Shown one piece after another: positions 51,401 to 58,859 of a stretch of DNA of 64,000 nt (position 1 is its first letter; each line of letters opens with the position of its first letter). The stretch is from assembly GCA_013396525.1 (NCBI GenBank), contig VWYX01000212.1:620001-684000 (forward strand). The letters run 5' to 3'. The DNA is from Chaetorhynchus papuensis. Its lineage: Eukaryota; Chordata; Aves; Passeriformes; Rhipiduridae. The position numbers and the translations under genes were made by a program. The notes under the pieces were generated by a model that worked only from the letters and a program-made list of their open reading frames with translations, was not told the DNA's origin and did not search any database.

Positions 51401-54400
51401 CTTGGGGGTACTGGTGGATGAAATATTGGACATGTGTCAGCACTGTATGCTGGCAGCCCAAAAAGCCAAATGCATCCTATTGTACATAAGAGGAAGTGTG
51501 GCCAGCAGGAGGAGGAAGGTGATTCTGTTCCTCTCATGAGACCCCACCTGGACTTTCAGCACAGGAAAAACATGGACTTGTTAGTGTGATTGTTCAGCCT
51601 GGAAAAGAGAGGGCTCCAGGGAGACCTTTTAGCAGCCTTTCAGAGCCTAAGGGGGATCTACAGCAGAGCTGGAGATGGACTTTTTACCAGGGATAGGACT
51701 GATAGGACAAGTGGGAATGGTTTTAAAATAAAACCGGGTAGATTTAAATTAGATGCAAGGAAGAAATTCCTTACTATGAAGGTGGAACAGGTTTCTCAGA
51801 GAAGCTGTGGATACCCTATCTCTGGAAATATTCAAGCTCAGGCTGGCCAGGTTTTTGAGCAACCGTATGTAGTTAAAGATGAACCTGACCCAGACACAGA
51901 GACTGGACTAGATGATCTTTAAAGGCTCTGCCCAACTCAAACCATTCTATAATTTCATGATTCTAATGTTTAATGGAAGTTTCCTAAGGACTTTTTTTTT
52001 TAAAGCTACCTAGACTATTTGGTTTGAAATGCCAACAGCTATTTCTAACATATTCTGGTATAAAACTTCTGAACAAAAGCAAAGCAGCAGTACAGTGAGC
52101 AAGTTCAGGAAAGCAAACATTATTAACAGCCATTTCTCTCCTCTGCCACAAAGAGCCAAGCTGGTTCAGCACTGGCATATGAGCTACATACATCATTATT
52201 TCATACTCCCTGGCCATCTGATGCATTTCTGTGTTAACAAGCCCAGAGTTACCACCCCAGGACCTTCCGTACTCCTATTTTCTCCCTCCGTGAGCCCTGC
52301 AGGCAGGCATAGCCCACACCTGCACAGTGACTGCAGCCATCCTGCAGCACAGCAGGAAGCAGCTGCACCTACTAGAACTGAGTGCAGAAAGTCTGTGGCT
52401 TGGTTTAAGACATTTAAGCTGCTTCCCAAGAGTGAGTATTGACAGAGCAACCCTTTTCTATGTCACTCTGTGACGTAGAAAGGAGAAATCATGCCAAGTT
52501 ACACAAGAGATCTGACAGTGTGCAGGTAGTAAATGTTCACTTCTAACAGTACTCATTCATGTGTTTTGTGCACTTGAATAGTCCTGCTGTTTTCAATGGA
52601 GCCACTTGTATAAACAAGTACTCTGCAAAATAAGGAGGGATTGTATGACCTGTTTTTTATTTCCATTTGGGCCATTTGTTTAATTAAACTACAATTTACA
52701 GTAAAAATCATATTTTAATGGCACATGCTGCCTCAGAAAGGAACTTGTAGGACTCTTTTTACCTCAAAGGTCAAACATAAGGAAAGTTTATTAATAATTT
52801 TATGTATGATTCACTTCAATGTTTAAGAAAAAAGTGCTCTCTAAAATTAAAGAGGGCTGTTACAAATAAAAACAAAAAGAAGGTGTGCTTTTTACGTAAC
52901 AATAATTTACGAAAACTAGTTCACTGTGAAGTCTTACAAGTTCAGGAAGACCATATACAAAAGTCTGTTCATAAGCATCATAATCCCAGCTTTTTAAAAT
53001 GCTGGAATGGGTAAGTTAAATTAAAAAATTATTTAAGTTCTGATGGTTTCTGAAAGAAGAACAGACCAGAAATATTTGCACATATATATCTGCAGATTGT
53101 GTTCTCGCTTCACACTGAGTCTCAAGAACCTCTAAAATGCCACAAGGAATCTTTTTATTGGTAGCTTTGAATCAGGCAGTTGCATTTCCTAAAATTAATA
53201 TCTCTTCTTACAAAGCATCCAGTTCTATTTCATGCTTGTAAAAATAAGGCTAAATGAACCTGCTGTACCAGAGGCCCAAGAAATTTTTAGCTGTTCAATG
53301 TTCACTTTCTTTTTATCTCCCAACATTTTATGAGTCAAAGAATGAAGCAAGAAGTTGTGTGTTAATATAGCAAGTAAACCATATCCTTATCCATCCATGT
53401 GTTGAAACAGTTTCATGAACATCTAATGTCCATTCCAAAGAAACAAACAACAAAATGTGTTGAGGTTTCCATTCAGGGTATATATTTGAGCTGAAATTCA
53501 ATTTGAAATTTTCTTCATTGAATTATGGCTCCATGGAGAGATTCAGCCAGGACTAGTGAGTTTTTACAATAGCCACTGTACCTACATATGTGATCTGTAA
53601 ATTCCTCAGCCCTGTAGGAATACGGAAACAAGGAAATATGAATCTTAAATTTCTTAACCAAATCTTAGAAAAAGCATGTCTCCTTCACATTACAAAACAT
53701 ACTTCTGAGCACCACAGAAGAGCTGGTCTGTTGGGTAGCCTTTATATGTAACTTGACATCTGGTTCTCACATCTTTCATGGTGTCCTTGTCTAGGACTAC
53801 CCCAGTAAAATAACACTTGAACTGTGTTGAAACAGCTCGAGGACTGTATACAGACTATTTCCTTCTGATAAGCCGCAGTTATTGTATTAGTTGCAATTAT
53901 TTTAGTTTCCTGATTGTTCAGTTTATTGTCGTCACTGGGCTAATGCTATATTGGATGTGTATTTGCATATCTTGTTTTGCATATTGCATTTGCATTAGGT
54001 TATTTCTCTACATTTAAAACACATGCCCTCATTTCTTACTGCACAGCAGTTCTGTTCAAGAACTTTACAAGGTAGCAAATGCAGTACACATCTGGGAGGA
54101 GATGATCAAAGCATGACACATTCCCCTCCAGAGGCACAGTCAGTTGCAGGCAGTCATTCAACAACTGTTGGGTAGTTGGCAAAATATTCACCAACTAATT
54201 GATAAACCAGGGCTGTTGCCACGGTTATCTGAAATACGCCGGTACTTTTTCCCAGTCCATCAATCACTTCTTACAGAGGTATATGAATCTCCACTGTAAT
54301 GTATCTGCCTGTGCTTTTCTGGGAGGAGGTAAAGAAGGTAGATGTATGAATGTCTTATTTTTCATATGTAAGATTAAATATTCTTTGTCTTTTTTTCAGG

Positions 54401-57209
54401 CAGCTACTTAGAAGACTGGAACAGATGCTTTCTGTTACTTATGAGGGTATTTTTTTCCTGTTGGGGGGTTTTATTGCTTGTTTTTTTTCAACAGATAAGG
54501 AATGGAAAAATCATGTAGTTTACTAATTGCATGCCTGCCTCCATCAGACTATCTTTTCTGAAGAATAATGCTCTGATACTTCCAGGTATTTTTAGGGAGA
54601 AAAAGAAAGCATTGCAAGAGGAAAAGTAAAAGTGCAGCTCATATTCTATTTTCCACTGTGTAGCTTTGGAGTTAAAAAAAGCCTGGAATATAGAATTACA
54701 GAGGGGTTTTTGTTGATTTGTTTCAATAGTAGCACTTCACAGAACACTTGTTGTGAAGAGGGCAAGTCACAAGAATACAGGAATGATCTCTCAAGTTTAC
54801 CTGTTATAGTACTGAACTGCCACTACCCAGACAAAAAAAATGTTTTCATCTCCTTAAGAAAGTAAAGCAAACATTATTGGCACTGACCACCAGCAGCCCT
54901 GCCAAAGGCTAGGCTGTTCTTCACACTGGTGAAGGCACAGGGTGGCACCTGCTGGGAATTCCCCTTCATCCTTCAGATCTACACAGTCACAGAATTTCCA
55001 GGGTGAAACTCTGGCCTACTTGCCACAGATGACTGGGTATTTATTGGACACTATTTCACCCCATATATCAGAGGTCTTTTAAATTATTATGATTATAATT
55101 ATAGAGCAGTTGCATTACTGAAATAAAAGACAATACAATTTCTTGCAAGCACAGATGGTGAAGGGAGGTCTCCCACTTTCAGTTCACTTCCCTGAGGATC
55201 TTAACCTGTGACATTAAAATGACCCCATCTTACTTGGGCTTCATTTGCCCCAAAAGTACCTTCTTAATGTCAGAGAATGAATTCACTTCTCCAGACAGGG
55301 TGTCTGGATTCAAAACCTTTTATGAACTCCACATCGAAACAGTGAATAAGCCACAGAAGTTTTAGTAGTTATGTGAAAAAAACAAGTTATGTAGGAAAAA
55401 AGGCTACTCCTGAGGTTATATTTCAAAAAGATCTTAGCAAAAGAGAGGACTCAGAATAATCATCTGCCAAGCAATGCTGTTAAAGACGACTGTACACACT
55501 GTAATGAATGCAGAGACTTGTGACACATACGAGATATAAATATACTAATCATGATATAATTATCATTGTCTAGCCTTGACCCTGAATATAAGGGCAACGA
55601 ACAGTAGCAAACATGTAGTCCATAGCACTATGAGGGCATAATTTTTAGACACAAATTTTATAAGTATATTAAGGAACGTGATCACCAAAGGGTCAAAGTA
55701 GGAGACACCCAAGCAGCAAAACCTGGCATACCTGAGACTCGATTAGCACAACTGACTGTGAATAAACAGTCAGGGATTGGCAAGAAAAAGAAAAAAAATA
55801 CAAATGGTGTTCGTGGGGGGTGCAACAGGATAAAACCATGTGACATGAACAAGGAAAAGTGAAGGAGTATGATAGCTCAATTAGATTCTGAATGTGTCCT
55901 TTGAGAGCTCTCAAGTCAGACTTTAACAATTGAGAACCATCAGATACTGTAAACAGCATTGTCAGCTTTGCAGCATCAGCTCTGGGATAGTGTGCACTTA
56001 GAATCAGCTTTAAACTGATTGTTAAAGACCAAGAGTTTTGTATGCAAAGTGATTTAACCATTAGCATGAACTACTAATTTTTAATTCAGTAATGTTTAAT
56101 TTCACAGCACAAAACTGACATAATTTGGCAGTTTTCTGAACACTCCCATCACAGACATCTCTGATTTCCTTAGTGACAGAAATGCTTTTAGTTGCAACAA
56201 CTTAGTCACTAGGAAGTGGTCCTTGCAAATATTAAAGACAGCTCAGTGAGAGGTAGACTAAACCTTGAGAGAAGAAACTTAACAGTGGGTGAGGGAGAGG
56301 AGGATGTGCTGAAGTTTACTCCTTTGCTACATGAGTATGCCATGCAAATCAAGGCAGCTCTGTGCCATCACTTACTAACACTGCAGCTTGTTTAGTAAAA
56401 GAGTGACACCAACTGAATTTTGATGCTGTTTTTGATGTGGAAGCAAGGGACTCGGAAGCAGTGTGATAAAACACAGACAAGGACTTTAAGGAATTTGTTT
56501 CTGGAGGCGAAGAAGAATAACAAATGAGAATGCACTTTGAGGACAAGCAATATAAATGACAGCACTTGCACACAGTCAACTACTGAACAAGAGCAAGAAG
56601 TAGAACCGAGCCTTAGTCAGTAATTTCTGAGGGGTAACGCTCATGTAATATGGACAAATACACATTTCTTTAAGTTTACATCCCACTTTCTTTCTGTGTT
56701 TCCATGTTATTATATTACTCAGGAAAATCTATTACTTTGGAAGTAATTAATCTTACTATTAGAAAAACACAAATGTGTAAAAACTACCATGCAGAATAAA
56801 TACTCCTATTCAACGAAAACATAATACAGTACAAAATAAATTACTAGTCATTTGGAAAAAGTTGTCAGTCTCCCATCCCTACTATTCTAAGACATTTATT
56901 GATGTGGGATTATCTCCTGAGAAGACTATTAAATCTTCCTAGTATACCCATTCTTCCACTCTGTATAAATGATAAATCTTCACTATACTGCTGGTTTTTT
57001 TACTCTGAACCCTGAATGCAATTATACATCACCGGCCTTGTACTAAATATTCTCTTCTTTAGTTTATTTCATGGGCTATATCAATCCTACCTCACATTGT
57101 CATGCCTTTGAATGTAAATCTTGTGGAAAATCCTTTCAGGAGGCTTCAGGAAGTCTTCCTTCATTTCCATTGCAACATTCCTGGGCAAAAGGCTCATCAA
57201 GAGACGTTC
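322..57209 (-). CDS. ADCY1: ADCY1, calcium/calmodulin-stimulated adenylate cyclase type 1 (partial, ten exons)
   Basis: This membrane enzyme makes cyclic AMP from ATP and, in neurons, couples calcium entry to cAMP signalling through calmodulin. The ten exons join as (on the minus strand) 57091-57209, 49018-49129, 35344-35471, 27941-28099, 26374-26515, 12548-12703, 9045-9239, 7577-7674, 4282-4366 and 322-411. Together they give 428 uninterrupted codons equal to human residues 266-693. They cover C1a, C1b and membrane helices 7-9. ADCY1 rather than another cyclase is shown by the calmodulin-binding segment IKPAKRMKFKTVC and the RTAS/RNRS sites, which other isoforms lack. The N-terminal exons lie beyond the right edge, and the exons for the remaining helices and C2 beyond the left. 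No frameshift or stop is seen, so the gene looks functional. Human comparisons are from memory. Confidence 0.97.
412..4281 (-). other. ADCY1: ADCY1 intron, 3870 bp
   Basis: This intron lies between the helix-8 and helix-9 exons. Apart from an old CR1 fragment near 2.02-2.45 kb it holds AT-rich unique-looking DNA. Short open frames here show no domain, no codon-like bias and no splice context. Confidence 0.85.
2020..2445 (-). repeat. old CR1 LINE fragment
   Basis: The plus-strand order of segments (a 'cagcctatctaggaccctctc' match, then 'tgttgataaaaatgtctaac', then 'atcccacttattactggt') follows the antisense of the CR1 reverse-transcriptase region just past its FADD motif. It is heavily diverged and has no open frame. 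The limits are approximate. Confidence 0.55.
4282..4366 (-). CDS. ADCY1: ADCY1 exon: membrane helix 8 (635-663)
   Basis: This 85-nt exon completes the split glutamine and encodes STIVLVLLVFCICFLVACIM, followed by YLHVTRVQ. That is one hydrophobic helix with a basic cytoplasmic-type end. The acceptor is TTCATTCTAG and the donor is a consensus GTAAGT from 4281. The CICFLVAC core matches human ADCY1. The flanking residues (STIV, IMYLHV) differ from the human ones I recall, as is usual for membrane segments. Confidence 0.95.
4367..7576 (-). other. ADCY1: ADCY1 intron, 3210 bp
   Basis: This intron lies between the helix-7 and helix-8 exons. It is AT-rich. I recognise no repeat family, RNA gene or extra exon in it. 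Confidence 0.85.
7577..7674 (-). CDS. ADCY1: ADCY1 exon: membrane helix 7 (603-635)
   Basis: This 98-nt exon begins YHQLQDEYFTSAVVL and continues SLILAALFGLVYLLIIP, a clear hydrophobic helix matching the seventh membrane segment, which starts the second six-helix bundle. The acceptor is TTTAACAG and the donor is GTAAGT from 7576. It ends in CA, and the leading G of the next exon completes glutamine. Differences from the remembered human sequence are hydrophobic or small swaps (Ser for Thr, Ile for Phe). Confidence 0.95.
7675..9044 (-). other. ADCY1: ADCY1 intron, 1370 bp
   Basis: This is one of the two short introns in the window. It lies between the CaM kinase-site exon and helix 7. The open frames at 7988-8242 and 8602-8904 resemble no protein I know and are probably chance. 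Confidence 0.85.
9045..9239 (-). CDS. ADCY1: ADCY1 exon: C1b with CaM kinase IV sites (538-602)
   Basis: This exon has 65 codons in phase 0/0. It starts RRALRTASEKLRNRSSF and ends TLKYKQIERENK, just before membrane helix 7. The serines in RTAS and RNRS fall at human 545 and 552, reported CaM kinase IV inhibitory sites, so calcium feedback on the enzyme looks conserved. The acceptor is CTGCAG after a T-rich run, and the donor is GTAAGG from 9044. This is among the more diverged exons. By memory of the human protein, changes cluster after VVYNTPGTRV (LIEARQTESE, FITLKYKQIERENK), as expected of a linker. Confidence 0.96.
9240..12547 (-). other. ADCY1: ADCY1 intron, 3308 bp, with assembly gap
   Basis: This intron lies between the calmodulin-binding exon and the CaM kinase-site exon. 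It contains the run of N at 11044-11274. Flanking DNA is AT-rich with no repeat I can name. Confidence 0.85.
11044..11274. other. assembly gap (231 N)
   Basis: This is a run of 231 undetermined bases inside an ADCY1 intron. Open frames crossing it are artefacts of translating N. Both flanks are AT-rich, and the coding frame on either side is complete, so no ADCY1 exon is missing. Confidence 1.
12548..12703 (-). CDS. ADCY1: ADCY1 exon: C1b calmodulin-binding helix (486-537)
   Basis: This exon has exactly 52 codons, is phase 0 at both ends, and runs from IFPGLILSD to NVMTCEDDDK. The central basic-hydrophobic segment, KPAKRMKFKTVCYLLVQLMH, is the known calmodulin-binding region of ADCY1 (about residues 493-520) that confers calcium stimulation. 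It appears unchanged from human. The acceptor is CCAACAG with the exon starting ATATTTCCT, and the donor is GTAGTC from 12547. Because the exon is symmetric, skipping it would keep frame and remove the calmodulin site. I have no evidence that this happens. Confidence 0.97.
15281..15715 (+). repeat. diverged CR1 LINE 3' fragment
   Basis: The order of segments is that of the CR1 3' region in sense: a tract ending in GAGGGAATTTAG and GCTGGAAGAAGAGAAGG, then GGAACTGGCTGCCTCAAGAG, then the terminal GACCTCCAAAAGTCCCATTC. The typical octamer tail is not preserved. It lies antisense to ADCY1. Boundaries are estimated by eye. Confidence 0.6.
18989..19163 (+). repeat. CR1 LINE 3' end
   Basis: The segment GGAATGGGCTGCCCAGAG is followed by GTTTAAGAAAAGACTGGATG, CAGTGCCATGGTCTAGTTGA, GGTTGGACTTGATGATCTCA and a GATTCTGTG tail. 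This is the standard end of an avian CR1 copy, strongly 5' truncated. It is in antisense orientation to ADCY1. Confidence 0.85.
21502..22475 (-). repeat. CR1 LINE copy, about 1 kb, with reverse transcriptase remnant
   Basis: On the minus strand this reads from a broken reverse-transcriptase tail to the CR1 3' end. SGVQRGSVVRPILF and, in another frame, KFADDTKLYSGV show the RT region, with FADD as the catalytic motif. Frame changes and stops make it inactive. The 3' end is the typical GGTTTGGAAC..CCAACCCAAACCATTCT tail read in antisense on the plus strand from 21502. An AAT-type run (21486-21500) adjoins the 3' end, and AT-rich AATA-type sequence adjoins the 5' truncation near 22490. It lies in the sense direction of ADCY1. 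Confidence 0.9.
24146..24150. repeat. target-site duplication, left copy (ATCAC)
   Basis: The five bases ATCAC precede the LTR terminus TGTCATGG and are repeated exactly after the other terminus at 25578-25582. Confidence 0.8.
24151..25577 (-). mobile_element. solo LTR of an avian endogenous retrovirus
   Basis: This 1427-bp block starts TGTCATGGTTTGACACTGG and ends CAACACA, so it has TG...CA termini, and an exact 5-bp duplication flanks it. I recognise it as a long bird LTR family; a 5-bp duplication fits ERVL-type elements. Read on the minus strand it begins TGTGTTGATTTGGCAC and has a poly(A) signal AATAAA (plus-strand TTTATT at 24335-24340) about 185 bases before its end. I therefore place it in the same direction as ADCY1. 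No internal viral coding sequence is present, so it is a solo LTR left by recombination. A GC-rich tract (25100-25390) lies within it. Family name not assigned. Confidence 0.8.
24335..24340 (-). promoter_or_regulatory. LTR poly(A) signal AATAAA
   Basis: TTTATT on the plus strand gives AATAAA in the sense of both the LTR and ADCY1. It lies where an R-region signal is expected, about 185 bases before the LTR end. Whether it is used is unknown. Confidence 0.5.
25578..25582. repeat. target-site duplication, right copy (ATCAC)
   Basis: An exact repeat of the five bases at 24146-24150 follows the LTR terminus ...AACACA directly. This supports insertion of one element with both ends intact. Confidence 0.8.
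26374..26515 (-). CDS. ADCY1: ADCY1 exon: end of C1a (438-485)
   Basis: This 142-nt exon completes the split glycine and encodes KVHITKTTLECLNGDYEV, then EPGYGHERNSFLKKHNIETY and FIVPSHRRK. It forms the last strands of the first catalytic domain and the start of the C1b linker. The acceptor is CTCTCCAG and the donor is GTAAGC from 26373; it ends in phase 0. Compared with the human protein from memory it has Glu for Ala in TTLECLNG, Lys for Thr in LKKHN and Tyr for Phe in ETYFIV, all conservative surface-type changes. The following intron is the longest in the window. Confidence 0.97.
26516..27940 (-). other. ADCY1: ADCY1 intron, 1425 bp
   Basis: This is a short intron inside the C1a coding region. 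I see no repeat family or RNA gene. The open frame at 27274-27567 has no similarity I recognise. Confidence 0.85.
27941..28099 (-). CDS. ADCY1: ADCY1 exon: C1a substrate-side segment with Arg398 (385-438)
   Basis: This 159-nt exon reads SVAEATEVDLNMRVGLHTG, then RVLCGVLGLRKWQYDVW, and ends EAGGLP plus GG of a split glycine codon. The arginine in NMRVGLHTG corresponds to human Arg398, a nucleotide phosphate contact. LRKWQYDVWSNDVTLAN is the strongly conserved cyclase signature. The acceptor is TCCATTACAG, with only a short, weak pyrimidine tract, and the donor is GTAAGT from 27940. Position 434 is Gly where I recall Ala in human. A TG/CA repeat lies 72 nt upstream of the acceptor and is treated separately. 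Confidence 0.97.
28172..28201. repeat. (CA)11(TA)4 microsatellite near a splice acceptor
   Basis: Eleven AC units (28172-28193) are followed by four AT units. In the ADCY1 transcript this is a UA-then-UG repeat ending 72 nt upstream of the exon that starts at 28099. Confidence 0.98.
33061..33096. repeat. TTTA/TTAC tetranucleotide repeat
   Basis: This is a short imperfect run of TTTA, TTAC and TTAT units in an ADCY1 intron. Confidence 0.85.
33690..34105 (-). repeat. diverged CR1 LINE 3' fragment
   Basis: Read on the plus strand it has the antisense order of CR1: GGAAATCATCTAGACCAACA, then the AAGTTTTTCCTTTATTTAAA region, then GCCTTCTCTTCTGCAGGCTG and AACAGTCCCAGTTC. It is truncated and lacks the terminal octamers. 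A 13-bp tandem duplication (33952-33977) lies inside it. Confidence 0.75.
33952..33977. repeat. 13-bp perfect tandem duplication
   Basis: GTTGCTGAGAAAA occurs twice head to tail inside the CR1 fragment. It is probably replication slippage after insertion. Confidence 0.95.
35344..35471 (-). CDS. ADCY1: ADCY1 exon: C1a core with second metal-binding aspartate (343-384)
   Basis: This 128-nt exon begins ENHCRRIKILGDCYYCVSG and ends GLDMIDTI plus two bases (AC) of a threonine codon. The aspartate in LGDCYYC corresponds to human Asp354, the second metal ligand, so both metal sites of the two-metal mechanism are intact. The TQPKTDHAHCC segment is specific to ADCY1. The acceptor AG at 35473-35472 follows TTTTTATGAA, and the donor is GTAAGT from 35343. 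The next exon opens with A to complete Thr. I see no substitution relative to the human protein as I recall it. Confidence 0.97.
35645..35660. repeat. (ATTT)n simple repeat
   Basis: Four ATTT units lie about 170 bases upstream, in transcript direction, of the exon at 35344-35471. Confidence 0.9.
38696..38710. repeat. (AT)n simple repeat
   Basis: This is a short AT dinucleotide run in an ADCY1 intron, followed by CACAC. Confidence 0.9.
41690..41965 (-). repeat. CR1 LINE 3' fragment
   Basis: The plus strand shows antisense CR1 landmarks in order: AGTTTAAAACCCTTTGTCCT, TATTGAAAGGCCACAGTAAG, TGGAGCCTTCTTTTCCAGGC and GACCCACTCTAAGAGATCCA. It is truncated at both ends with no coding capacity. Confidence 0.8.
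46978..47405 (+). mobile_element. LTR-like block of an avian endogenous retrovirus
   Basis: The block has LTR-like architecture: a TATA-type CTTATAAAAG at about 47246, then GGGTCCATCTTGGG and AGATAAATACCTACCTTTAT (a degenerate poly(A) signal region), then CTCTGTTTTCAGGTGGCCAT ending near GGCATCA. I recognise this order from bird LTRs but did not find target duplications, so the limits are estimates. No internal coding region is present. It is antisense to ADCY1. Confidence 0.45.
49018..49129 (-). CDS. ADCY1: ADCY1 exon: C1a core with first metal-binding aspartate (305-342)
   Basis: This 112-nt exon encodes SILFADIVGFTSLASQC and then the helix ending FGKFDELAT. It holds the class III cyclase motif FADIVGFT, whose aspartate (human Asp310) binds the catalytic magnesium ions. 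The following helix, QELVKLLNELFGKFDELA, is typical of the fold. The acceptor is CTTCTTTACAG and the donor is a consensus GTAAGTA starting at 49017. The exon takes a split codon in from the 57-kb exon and ends in phase 0. One difference from the human protein as I remember it is Ser at position 316, where human has Gly. ADCY1 is favoured over ADCY2/4/7 by ASQCTAQELVKLL. Confidence 0.97.
50066..50095. repeat. 15-bp perfect tandem duplication
   Basis: CTCAACAAAGCTTCA occurs twice in direct succession. It lies in an intron with no other structure nearby. Confidence 0.97.
51165..51966 (+). repeat. CR1 LINE copy, about 0.8 kb
   Basis: This sense-oriented CR1 copy starts at the degraded RT catalytic region (KFVNDTYL in place of KFADDTKL). 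It continues through GACCTGGACAGGCTACAAAG and GGAAAAGAGAGGGCTCCAGG, and ends with GGACTAGATGATCTTTAAAG and a TATAATTTCATGATTCT tail. Several frame breaks are present, including a stop-rich middle. It is antisense to ADCY1. No intact promoter or ORF1. Confidence 0.9.
57091..57209 (-). CDS. ADCY1: ADCY1 exon: linker into C1a (human residues 266-304)
   Basis: This 119-nt exon reads ERLLMSLLPRNVAMEMKEDF and continues to QRHDNV, the cytoplasmic stretch after membrane helix 6 that leads into the first catalytic domain. The acceptor is a T-rich tract ending TTTTAG at 57210, and the donor is GTAGGA from 57090. It ends two bases into a serine codon (AG), completed by the C that opens the exon at 49129. 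It is probably the third exon of the gene; the exon ending near residue 265 is not in the window. As far as I recall, the encoded residues equal the human ones. Confidence 0.96.
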
Positions 57210-58185
57210 CTAAAAGAAAACATAAACAACATCAGTTTTGTGGTATAGTGTGTGACCATTTTTCAAAAATTTTAAACTAGCAAACTGGACAATCTTCTCT
57301 TAATCTGCTTCCTTAAAATGTCTGCTGCATAAATAATATGAACCATTTATCTCAAACTCCTGAAAACTGTGTGGGTCTTTTTTTGAGTCTTCTGCACTAA
57401 AAAAAAACCAAACCGACAAAACAAAATAACAACAAAAAAAAGAACCTACACAGAAAAAAGTCAGCTTCAAGAGCACATAATTGTCCATATTTTTCATTAA
57501 CATCACAGTTCTAATAATAACAACTTACTTTATTCTTAGTAGCATTTATCTTCTAGGAAAGACTTCCCAGGATCATTTGCTATCCTTTTGTATGTCCTAT
57601 TTCTTCCTGGATATAATGAAAGTGTTACATTACAAGGACTATGACAGCTGGTTATTAAGCAGTGAGAGTAGATGATGGATTTATCCTCTTGTCAAATCCA
57701 GTGGAACAGTAAGCACAGTTTTAATGTCATCTTAGCCAGTGTGGCAATGACTTAAATGAACTGCATCAGTACAAAACCATAGCTAAACAAGTCGTCTTGC
57801 TATACTCACAGAGAAATTTTAGCATGGGTCATTGACCTGCATAAAAAGGGTTTCTAAAGTTATGGATCTTGTCAGTATTGGCTATAAAGGCCCATGTAGT
57901 TTTTCCACATATTCTGGCCCATTCACAGGTACCATATTGAAAATCTGCAGCTGCTCTTCTTAGGTGTTGTAAGGTGTCCTTGGATACTCAAGTTTTTTCA
58001 CTCAGAAGATGCTTGCCATTTAAAATACCTTTCCAAGTTTATCCATCAGACCTGCTAGTTTCAGCCATGGCAACAGTCTGAACAAATTCACATAACCACA
58101 TCCAATCTGGTTCAGGAATCTCAGGTTCCAGACAATGAGGGGTGAGGCTAGAGCAAGGAAGATGTACCCCTGGTAGAAGAGGATT

Positions 58186-58255
58186 AAGTCAGGGAATAAT
58201 TAAGCAAATTGAATAGGTTTAAGTCTGGGAATAATTAAGCAAACTGAATAGGTTT
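58186..58255. repeat. 35-bp tandem duplication
   Basis: Two 35-bp units, 58186-58220 and 58221-58255, start AAGTCAGGGAATAATTAAGC and AAGTCTGGGAATAATTAAGC and differ at only two positions by eye. The array ends exactly where recognisable CR1 sequence begins. Confidence 0.95.
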
Positions 58256-58556
58256 AAGTCCATGGCTCCTGACAGGACACATCCACAAGCACTGAGTGAG
58301 CTGTCAGATGTCACTGTAATGCCACTCTTGATAGTCAAAACATGGTGACTGAGAGAAGTGACACAAGACCGGAGAAAAAAGATGTCACTTCTCTAGCCAA
58401 GAAGAGCAAGAAGGAGGACAGAGAACTGCAGGCCAGTCAGTTTCACCTTGAGTCCTGGAAAGTGGTGAAGCATCTCATCCTGGAAACCAACGTAGTTAGA
58501 CCAGATGACTTCCAGAATGCCCTTCCTGCCTCAACTATTGTGTGATTCTGTTATCT
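58256..58556 (+). repeat. internally deleted CR1 LINE copy
   Basis: The first part follows the CR1 reverse-transcriptase gene in sense (GCTCCTGACAGGACACATCC, GTGAGCTGTCAGATGTCACT, AAGAGCAAGAAGGAGGACAG, GCATCTCATCCTGGAAACCA). At about 58495 it jumps to the CR1 3' end (ACCAGATGACTTCCAGAATG, CTCAACTATTGTGTGATTCT). The intervening RT core and 3' region are missing. It is inactive and antisense to ADCY1. Confidence 0.75.
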
Positions 58557-58859
58557 GATGATTGAGAGCCACTGTAATGGCAGCTGCAAGATGTCACAGA
58601 AGCGCATATTTTGGCCCAACCACATCCTCCTTTTCTTTACTTGATATCAAATAAATAAGGAGCAAAAATTAACCCTGAGAAGAGGGTATCTGCAGGTGCT
58701 TTGTGTTGCTTACATTCACACATTCACCAGACAAAGCCATCAAATAATACTCAAAGTTTATTCAAAGTTTTTTTTTTTTACAGTTTCTTCTGGAAGACAT
58801 TGAAAGAAGGATTAAGTTAAACTTTGCAGAACTGCCCTGGTGATCTTTAGTCTGAAGTT

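Larger units (their letters stand above)
49130..57090 (-). other. ADCY1: ADCY1 intron, 7961 bp
   Basis: This intron lies between the C1a lead-in exon and the FADIVGFT exon. It contains a CR1 copy at 51.17-51.97 kb and a 15-bp perfect tandem duplication at 50066-50095. Otherwise it is AT-rich with no exon or RNA gene I can support. Confidence 0.85.

Noticed and set aside
51199..51537. 112-codon minus-strand frame
   Set aside because: It is the reverse strand of a CR1 copy, not a gene.
52029..52442. 137-codon plus-strand frame with an overlapping minus-strand frame
   Set aside because: No domain recognised and no splice sites or neighbours to support it. Intronic.
55693..56067. 124-codon minus-strand frame with hydrophobic stretches
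   Set aside because: It could suggest a membrane protein or a missing ADCY1 exon, but it matches no ADCY1 segment and lacks suitable flanking splice sites.
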